A DNA stretch of 53,526 nt from Rubripirellula sp. (GTDB lineage Bacteria > Planctomycetota > Planctomycetia > Pirellulales > Pirellulaceae). Positions 46,385 to 53,526 of the stretch are shown here, piece after piece. The stretch lies in NCBI GenBank assembly GCA_012270065.1, contig JAAXJB010000039.1:159924-213449 (forward strand), in the 5' to 3' direction. The translations under genes were made by a program, and so were the position numbers. Positions within the stretch are counted from its first letter, which is position 1, and the number at the start of each line of letters is the position of its first letter. The notes under the pieces are model-generated. The model made no database searches, was not told where the DNA came from, and saw nothing but the letters and a program-made list of their open reading frames with translations.

Positions 46385-46697
46385 CCCGAGAACCCGCGCC
46401 AGTGACCGGCACCAACGGCAGTCACCTGCAGCGATGCGTACGGAAAACGACTGCTAATCGGGTCCGAAATCAATGCCCTGACAGCAAAATCTCGACAGCA
46501 AATCTGGTTAGCCACATTGGCAAGGTCGCTGTACGAGTTGATCCTTCTGCAGCAAGTCGATTGGAGGCTTCAGACAGGAGGAGTACGTCAGCAAATTCAC
46601 TTTCTGACGCTGCACTGGCCTACGAAGACAGCATCAAAACCTCTACAGTTTGCCAAGACCCGCAATCCCCCCAAAGCTCAACTACCAACACGAAGTC
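46385..46697 (+). other. Non-coding stretch before glyS
   Basis: About 313 nt. An open frame overlapping it (46402-46701) has no motif and a composition unlike neighbouring proteins. I see no T-box or other leader RNA, and no clear promoter. Confidence 0.4.
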
Positions 46698-48317
<1,620 letters not shown>

Positions 48318-48359
48318 TTCAAACGCAGCAACTCGCCGAGGGCAGGTGCTGCGGTGGTT

Positions 48360-48400
48360 GCCGTGCTGGCCTCTCTGCCGTGCTGGCCTCTCTACCGTGC
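48360..48400. repeat. 17-bp tandem repeat after glyS
   Basis: GCCGTGCTGGCCTCTCT occurs twice in perfect tandem (48360-48376, 48377-48393) with a partial third copy (ACCGTGC, to 48400). It lies in the short gap between the convergent glyS and photolyase-fusion genes. No hairpin or T run is evident. Confidence 0.8.
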
Positions 48401-48468
48401 TCGCAGTTCTGAAACGGCTAACTCAACCACCCAGTGAAGTTTCTCAGCAGGAGCAGCCTCGGTGGTTC

Positions 48469-50985
48469 TCATCCTGCTTCGTCGTGCTGCTGACTGGTCA
48501 ATGCACCCGTGCGAGCCAACTGCGATGGGGGCATTTCGGATCGCTCTGAAGCGGGGGCACGATCGATTGTCAACTGCCGAAGCACCGTACCCGCGAGCGC
48601 CAAACCACTCAAAAATGCGCCCTCAACCCTCGGACTGGAACACCAGTCCCCACAAGCGCCAACCCCGGCCACCGGATCCCAGAGACATTGTTCATCGAGG
48701 GGATTGGCTGGCAATGCATACCTCCACCGGTGCACTCGGCGGTGAATCGGAGTGATCTTCCTCTGTATCACTTCCTCAAATGCCTGCAAGAGTTCCTTTT
48801 CGACAAGCGACGGACAGCATTCCAGATGATTCCGCGACCAGTCGGCCGAGGCATGCAAAATCCAACCAGTCACACCTTCTGCTTCGCATCGCCCAGGCTT
48901 ACTACCATCGTGTGCCACCCACGAAAGCGGCCCGTGGTCGACGTACGCAGCATCAAAGTCCAGGTCGTTAAGATCCGATGTTGTCAACATCATGGCCCAG
49001 CAAGGGTTCATGATCACCGAATCCATTCGTTGAGCAAGTGAGGTATTGCCGTTGAGTATTTTCTTACTCTGGTTCGGGGGGCAGTTGAGAATCACGCAAT
49101 CATACGTTCCGGCATCGCTACCCGATGTATCGGTAAGCTTCCAGCCTCCATCAGCGGGATCGATTCTGGAAATGCAGGTGTTGGTGCGTAGATCAAGATC
49201 TACCGCCAAATGTTCCGCAAGACTGTTCATTCCCGGAACAGCCACGTATCGCGGCGTCCCAAACTGATTCTCGGAACCACCGTCGGCACTCAACTTCACG
49301 ATCCGGCCCATCCAGGGTTGAACCAGCCCCTGCTGAATCCAACTCCTCACATACCTCGTGAAACGGCTGTCTTTCGCAGTGAAATACTGTGCTCCATGGT
49401 CAAACGACAGACCATTCTCTTGACGCGTGGATAAACGCCCGCCCACACCGCGTGACTTGTCAAAGACCGTGACCCCCAGACCATGGTCTTGAAGACAACG
49501 GGACGCCATCAGCCCACCAACCCCCGCACCAACCACCGCGATTCGCGGTACTTTGGCGGCGATCGGTCGATCAACCACCTCCATGTATTTGCTGAGATTC
49601 AGACGCGACTGGTGACTCTCACAAGAACGATCCCGGACGCTACCAAAAATCTTCTCTTCCGGCTTGAAGGGGCGGTCAAACAAACCAAAGCACCAAAGGA
49701 CTCCACCATAACTACACGGGTCTCTGCCATCCAAAGCGTATCGGTGATTCAAATCCATGGTGAGTTGCATTGCTGCTGCAGGCGTCGAGGCCCAACGCAG
49801 GAACGCTTTCCCCCAAGTCATGCGAACATTGTTGTGCAACTCTCCATGTTTCAAAAGACTTCGCTGGCACGCATCCCAGAGTGGTTGCTCCGTCCTTCCA
49901 CGCGCCAAGGTTTCCCATGCATACTGGTTTTCTCTCTGGTCTGCAGCGTGTTCTTGCAGAGTTTGCGTTGCCCAGTCCGGCAGGGCATCCAGAGAATCGA
50001 GCACATCGAGATTGTGAAAACAGAAATTGAAAGACAACTCCCTCCAGATGAGCAATTCGTCAAGATACTTTTCAGCTCCTGCTGCTTGAGCCTCTCTGGC
50101 GATCCGGAATGGACTGACCATTCCAAAATGCAGGTAGGCACTCATCCTGCTTACGCCACCACGATCGCTGGCGTCGTTACGTCGCTCGCCATACTGCTTC
50201 AAACCACGAAGACGAAAGCGATTCCAACGAGCATAGCCAGCTCTCGTTCCCCCCGGAGTATCAGCTACCGGAGCAATCGAGTGATCGATCTGGCACTGGG
50301 ACACCAACGACGCAAGACAGACATCCTGAAGATCAACTGACTCGAAGGGCAGAGGTCCACGATAGAATTCGCAATCGACCTGCTGTTCCTGATATTGACG
50401 CGAAATCCTCGCTTCGTAGAGTTCCTCGGTTGCTCGCCTGAACTCGAAAGCACGGCGGTATGACTTTGAATTCAGTTGCATGGGCACGATACAGGACGCA
50501 TCGACCATGGCAATTGGTGTGTCAGTCCGGCTGACGAGACGTTCCATCCAGCCAGCGAGTGGCTGAACCGGCATGTCCTCGGTCACCAACACTGCCGCCT
50601 CGCGGGTAAGATCGCGGAGATGAGGACCACGGTCCCCGTTTCTCGCAAGATGGAAGTGTGCCTCAATGCCTCGATCCTTCATTTCCCGCTGGACATCGCG
50701 CTGACCTTGCAGAATGAAGGCATGAAACCTGTCCGACGAATAGGGATAATCCTCCGAAAGGGCGTGGTAGACGAGCAACGGAAGCCCATTCTGACGTGCC
50801 AGACAAATCGCAACGTCGAGGGCTGGATTTTCGTGCGCTCGCATCGCACTGTGCATCCAGTACAGCACGAACTTGCCTGGCTGAGACGAAGCATCCTCTG
50901 GACTGACAAGCCAGCGAAATCGTTCGTTCAAGACGGGTGGCAGGGAAACATCCACAACATGACTCACGTGGTTAACTAATGACAC
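48469..50985 (-). CDS. Class II CPD photolyase fused to a renalase-like FAD oxidoreductase
   Basis: An 838-residue fusion from GTG 50985. Residues about 35-470 are a class II deoxyribodipyrimidine photolyase that uses light and reduced FAD to split cyclobutane pyrimidine dimers. Typical blocks are FVLYWMHSAMRAHENPALD, MSAYLHFGMVSPFRIA, LDELLIWRELSFNFC, and DLNHRYALDGRDPCSYGG with FGLFDRPFKPEEKIFG. Residues about 485-815 are a second complete flavoprotein: dinucleotide loop AVVGAGVGGLMASRCL, FDKSRGVGGRLSTR, FDHGAQYFTAKD, and a C-terminal FAD block GACGDWCSSPRVEGAFLSGL. This resembles bacterial renalase/amine-oxidase-like proteins. Translation is continuous with no stop or frameshift. It lies 27 nt after hpnE and is probably in that operon. 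The purpose of the second domain is unknown; supplying electrons to the photolyase flavin is a guess. Confidence 0.93.
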   Translation of the reverse strand: MSLVNHVSHVVDVSLPPVLNERFRWLVSPEDASSQPGKFVLYWMHSAMRAHENPALDVAICLARQNGLPLLVYHALSEDYPYSSDRFHAFILQGQRDVQREMKDRGIEAHFHLARNGDRGPHLRDLTREAAVLVTEDMPVQPLAGWMERLVSRTDTPIAMVDASCIVPMQLNSKSYRRAFEFRRATEELYEARISRQYQEQQVDCEFYRGPLPFESVDLQDVCLASLVSQCQIDHSIAPVADTPGGTRAGYARWNRFRLRGLKQYGERRNDASDRGGVSRMSAYLHFGMVSPFRIAREAQAAGAEKYLDELLIWRELSFNFCFHNLDVLDSLDALPDWATQTLQEHAADQRENQYAWETLARGRTEQPLWDACQRSLLKHGELHNNVRMTWGKAFLRWASTPAAAMQLTMDLNHRYALDGRDPCSYGGVLWCFGLFDRPFKPEEKIFGSVRDRSCESHQSRLNLSKYMEVVDRPIAAKVPRIAVVGAGVGGLMASRCLQDHGLGVTVFDKSRGVGGRLSTRQENGLSFDHGAQYFTAKDSRFTRYVRSWIQQGLVQPWMGRIVKLSADGGSENQFGTPRYVAVPGMNSLAEHLAVDLDLRTNTCISRIDPADGGWKLTDTSGSDAGTYDCVILNCPPNQSKKILNGNTSLAQRMDSVIMNPCWAMMLTTSDLNDLDFDAAYVDHGPLSWVAHDGSKPGRCEAEGVTGWILHASADWSRNHLECCPSLVEKELLQAFEEVIQRKITPIHRRVHRWRYALPANPLDEQCLWDPVAGVGACGDWCSSPRVEGAFLSGLALAGTVLRQLTIDRAPASERSEMPPSQLARTGALTSQQHDEAG

Positions 50986-51012
50986 CTCATCTTATCAAGC
51001 GGGCAAACATGC

Positions 51013-52449
51013 TCAGGGCTTGATCAATAGCCGCGTCAGCCAGTTTCGGGGCAAACCAGAGTTCAGACCCTCTTTTTGGCCAAATTCACTCGCCAGAATG
51101 CTGGATGCAGCCATTCCGCCACTGATCACGGCACTTTCCATGGTCGCTGGCCAGCCCGTGGAAATCCAATCGCCCGCCAGGTGAAGCCATGGCTGAGCAG
51201 TTCGAGCAGATGGACGAATTGCCTCAAATTGCGGGCTGATGGAAAAAACGGATTTTGGGTCCGTGACAACCTTGCTCTCCAATAATTTGGCCTTCCGAGC
51301 CAGAGGAAAGGCGTGACGCAACTCGGCGATAACCTGCTCAATCAACTGGGGCCTGGACAAACGACGAGCTGACTGTGATGCACTGATTACCACCTGGTAA
51401 TAAAAGCCTTCCGCTGCCTGTTCGTCCACCCACGGTTGCCGAAAAACCCATTGCGCCATCGTTCCCACCATGACTGCATGGGGGAGATCAGTTATCTGCC
51501 GATCGAACCACAAATGCAAGCCACTGATTGGTGAGGAAGGTGCATCTGTAAAACGATCAACATGTTTCAACGTTCCATCGGGCAGCAGATCACCGACAGC
51601 GTGCCAGGGAACAGCAACCACCACGTGATCTGCATGATGGGTCACACCATCGGCCGTGCTGATCAACGCAAACTTTCCATCATGAGCTATCTTTCGAACG
51701 ACCTGCCCGGTTTTGATGTCCACTCCCTGCTGCTCAATCGCCTCGGCCAAATGCCCGCCAATCAGCTTGATGAGTGGTAATTTCGGAACCAGTACATCAG
51801 ACGCCCCACGGGCGGCCGCAAATCCATCTACAAATACTTTTCTGGCAGCGGCAAGCGAAACCCGTTCTATCGACTCGCCTAGCGCACTGACGACAATAAC
51901 ACTCCAGAAGTCATTGATGGTAGTCTCGTCCTGGCCGTTAGCACGCAACCAGGCGCCTGCCACTGCATCGTCCAGTTCTGACGAAGCCTGCCGGAAAAGC
52001 CGGAATAACGCGTATTTGATTTGCCTCCTCTGGGTCCGGTTCAAAAATCGTAATCCAGCAAGAGCAGGCAAGAGGTGAAAAGGTGCCGGAAGCCAGCGAG
52101 ACGGCTTGAAGGTGCTTTCGGAATAATCTGGATGCAAGAACTTCAAGCGAGTGTATCGATGCAGGTATCCGTCTAACCCCTGCCTTTCGAGCAGCCCAAG
52201 AAAATTTGTGCAACAGCCCATGGCAACATGCTGGCAATAGTCAACGGTTCCACCGGTCCTATTGTCCAGAAAAGATCCGGCCCTTCCTCCCGTTGTCCGC
52301 TTCGCTTCGAGCAGCTGGATCTCAAAATGATTCCGGGATTTCGCCGCAAGATTTTCTGCTGCTGCCAGCCCCGCGAGCCCCCCACCAACGATCAACACCG
52401 TTGGCCTGGTGGCCGTATTCTGTTTGACAGCTCGGGTACTTGTGTTCAC
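51013..52449 (-). CDS. hpnE: Hydroxysqualene dehydroxylase HpnE-like FAD oxidoreductase
   Basis: A 478-residue FAD-dependent oxidoreductase of the phytoene desaturase/amine oxidase group. The N-terminal dinucleotide loop is IVGGGLAGLAAAENLA (about 20-35), followed by LEAKRTTGGRAGSF. The C-terminal FAD block is HLAGDWISTGWPATMESAVISGG. Internal motifs (VDYCQHVAMGCC, LHLWFDRQITDLPHAVMVG) fit HpnE, which reduces hydroxysqualene to squalene in the bacterial HpnCDE route. Its start is GTG at 52449, overlapping the upstream hpnD stop as GTGA, so the two are translationally coupled. An alternative is a carotenoid desaturase-like role, since planctomycetes are reported to make carotenoids from squalene. 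The neighbouring squalene synthase gene favours HpnE. Confidence 0.9.
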   Translation of the reverse strand: MNTSTRAVKQNTATRPTVLIVGGGLAGLAAAENLAAKSRNHFEIQLLEAKRTTGGRAGSFLDNRTGGTVDYCQHVAMGCCTNFLGLLERQGLDGYLHRYTRLKFLHPDYSESTFKPSRWLPAPFHLLPALAGLRFLNRTQRRQIKYALFRLFRQASSELDDAVAGAWLRANGQDETTINDFWSVIVVSALGESIERVSLAAARKVFVDGFAAARGASDVLVPKLPLIKLIGGHLAEAIEQQGVDIKTGQVVRKIAHDGKFALISTADGVTHHADHVVVAVPWHAVGDLLPDGTLKHVDRFTDAPSSPISGLHLWFDRQITDLPHAVMVGTMAQWVFRQPWVDEQAAEGFYYQVVISASQSARRLSRPQLIEQVIAELRHAFPLARKAKLLESKVVTDPKSVFSISPQFEAIRPSARTAQPWLHLAGDWISTGWPATMESAVISGGMAASSILASEFGQKEGLNSGLPRNWLTRLLIKP

Positions 52450-53510
52450 GATTCGACTTCCGAAATCCCCAACTCCGTCGGCGGCACAGGAAGGCGCCGA
52501 AAAAGCGGAGCGCAGAAGTGCCTCGAAACGATGCCCAATTTTGCACGAGGAGTCAATCGAACACGATGCAACGCGACTGACCGTGGGGACTCAGCAATCC
52601 GTTCAAGCAACTGGCGGTAAGTTCTCCACATCATGCTGAACATCGGTCTTCCGTCCGGATGCAGGGAATCCCAAACAGCCCAACCGGAGTCAAACAGACG
52701 CCGAGCCCTTTGAACCTCGTCCAATACAAGACACTGCAAACGATCGTCGGGGCGTGGTTTCAAGAGATCATCTTCGCTGAGACCATGCTGTTCATAATGC
52801 TGTCGGGGTAAGTAAATACGGCCTCTCTGAGCATCCTCAAGCACATCTCGAAGAATATTCGTCAGCTGAAATGCCAAGCCGCAATCGATCGCCGCGGAAG
52901 TGGGGATTGGTTCCTCGTATTCCCAGATATGAATGCATGCCAAGCCGACAGCAGACGCAACAAGGTAGCAGTAATGCTCAACTTGCTCGTAAGTGTCAAA
53001 GCGTGTCTTTTGCTGGTCAGCAAGGACACCATCTACTATTTCCAGCAGGTAACGCGAGGGAATGTCATACCGTCCTGCTGTATCTCGCAATGCGGGAAGG
53101 ATCTCCTTGGCACGACGATGCAAATCAATCGGCCAGCCCTCCGTTCCGGAAAGTGCTCCTTCGGGTGTCAAACCATCCGGCAGGATGACCTGATCTGCGG
53201 CTCCGTCACCGATGAGATTCATCGCGACAGTCTGACGCCACCAATCGAGCCAACGTGTTCGCAGAGATATCGGTTCGGCGCAGTCACCCAAATCATCGGT
53301 TGTCCGGGCAAAAGCGTAAAGCGCACACATCGCCTCGCGTTTGGGCTTGGGCAACAACCAAAACGATCGATAGAAATTGCTACCACTTCGCCGTGAAATC
53401 CGGCGAACATGACGGTAGCTTGCAGTGACGGAACTACTGGCATCCATGCCTACATGATAACCACACGTCGAGGGAATGGCTGCGGGGGAATGGCTCGAAG
53501 CGACTTTCAT
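52446..53510 (-). CDS. hpnD: Squalene/phytoene synthase family, presqualene diphosphate synthase HpnD-like
   Basis: A 354-residue head-to-head prenyl synthase joining two farnesyl diphosphates. The two aspartate motifs that bind magnesium-diphosphate are TTDDLGD (near 70) and NILRDVLEDAQRGRIYLP (near 220). SNFYRSFWLLPKPKREAMCALYAFAR, seen in part before the first motif, is typical of HpnD rather than HpnC. ATG 53510 is given; ATG 53447 would remove 21 poorly conserved residues and is equally possible. It overlaps hpnE by GTGA. A partner hpnC (hydroxysqualene synthase) is not in the window but could lie just upstream, beyond the right edge (53510-53526 is only a short leader). Product squalene would feed hopanoid, sterol or carotenoid synthesis. 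Confidence 0.9.
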   Translation of the reverse strand: MKVASSHSPAAIPSTCGYHVGMDASSSVTASYRHVRRISRRSGSNFYRSFWLLPKPKREAMCALYAFARTTDDLGDCAEPISLRTRWLDWWRQTVAMNLIGDGAADQVILPDGLTPEGALSGTEGWPIDLHRRAKEILPALRDTAGRYDIPSRYLLEIVDGVLADQQKTRFDTYEQVEHYCYLVASAVGLACIHIWEYEEPIPTSAAIDCGLAFQLTNILRDVLEDAQRGRIYLPRQHYEQHGLSEDDLLKPRPDDRLQCLVLDEVQRARRLFDSGWAVWDSLHPDGRPMFSMMWRTYRQLLERIAESPRSVALHRVRLTPRAKLGIVSRHFCAPLFRRLPVPPTELGISEVES

Positions 53511-53526
53511 CTACCCATGAAAGGGA

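Noticed and set aside
49483-50340. 285-codon plus-strand frame
   Set aside because: Antisense to the photolyase domain, which is unambiguous.

Overview
The window is ordinary chromosomal DNA of a planctomycete, probably a marine member of the Pirellulaceae. That placement is an inference. It rests on four very large secreted proteins sharing the planctomycete LEPR-XLL N-terminal signature, dockerin-type EF-hand pairs, a DUF1559 pseudopilin, a TPR/ExbB/ExbD/alpha-toroid operon and HpnD/HpnE-type squalene genes. I see no transposase, phage gene, CRISPR array, rRNA or tRNA.

Left part (1-8400). On the minus strand a promoter (TTGACA, 17-nt spacer, TACGCT) leads into a well-formed cobalamin riboswitch (about 4301-4079). 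It reads into a DUF1559 H-X9-DG pseudopilin (3904-3095). That gene overlaps by ATGA a giant LEPR-XLL protein with two DUF4465 domains and Calx-beta-like segments, which runs off the left edge. This B12-controlled pseudopilin plus giant extracellular protein is the most interesting unit in the window. On the plus strand lie kdsB (CMP-Kdo synthetase), pyrG (CTP synthase, possibly leaderless) and a DUF1844 protein.

Middle part (8500-20000). A minus-strand extended-SDR sugar-nucleotide epimerase is followed by a plus-strand operon (9939-17384). The operon encodes a 1105-residue TPR protein, an ExbB/TolQ-like channel subunit, an ExbD/TolR-like subunit and a membrane-anchored protein with a C-terminal prenyltransferase/squalene-cyclase-like alpha-toroid. 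It looks like a Tol/Ton-type energised envelope system with an unusual effector. A membrane-associated SDR (minus) and a pyruvate kinase of the GPKIR (K+-independent-like) type (plus) follow.

Surface-protein cluster (20000-45100, all minus). Three LEPR-XLL giants lie in tandem: a 5294-residue protein (pseudo-metzincin remnant, PPC-like, beta-helix, GEVED and dockerin domains), an 856-residue metzincin-like protease with an intact zinc site and dockerin, and an 1830-residue VCBS/cadherin-like protein with an N-terminal dockerin and a C-terminal SdrD/CnaB-like domain. A strong intrinsic terminator closes the cluster, and a small hypothetical gene follows it. The shared dockerin pair plus a GEGE-type tail suggests a common export, anchoring or assembly mechanism (inference).

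Right part (45500-53526). A TPR lipoprotein and glycyl-tRNA synthetase are on the plus strand. A minus-strand operon hpnD-hpnE (squalene synthesis, GTGA-coupled) is followed by an unusual fusion of a class II CPD photolyase with a renalase-like FAD oxidoreductase.
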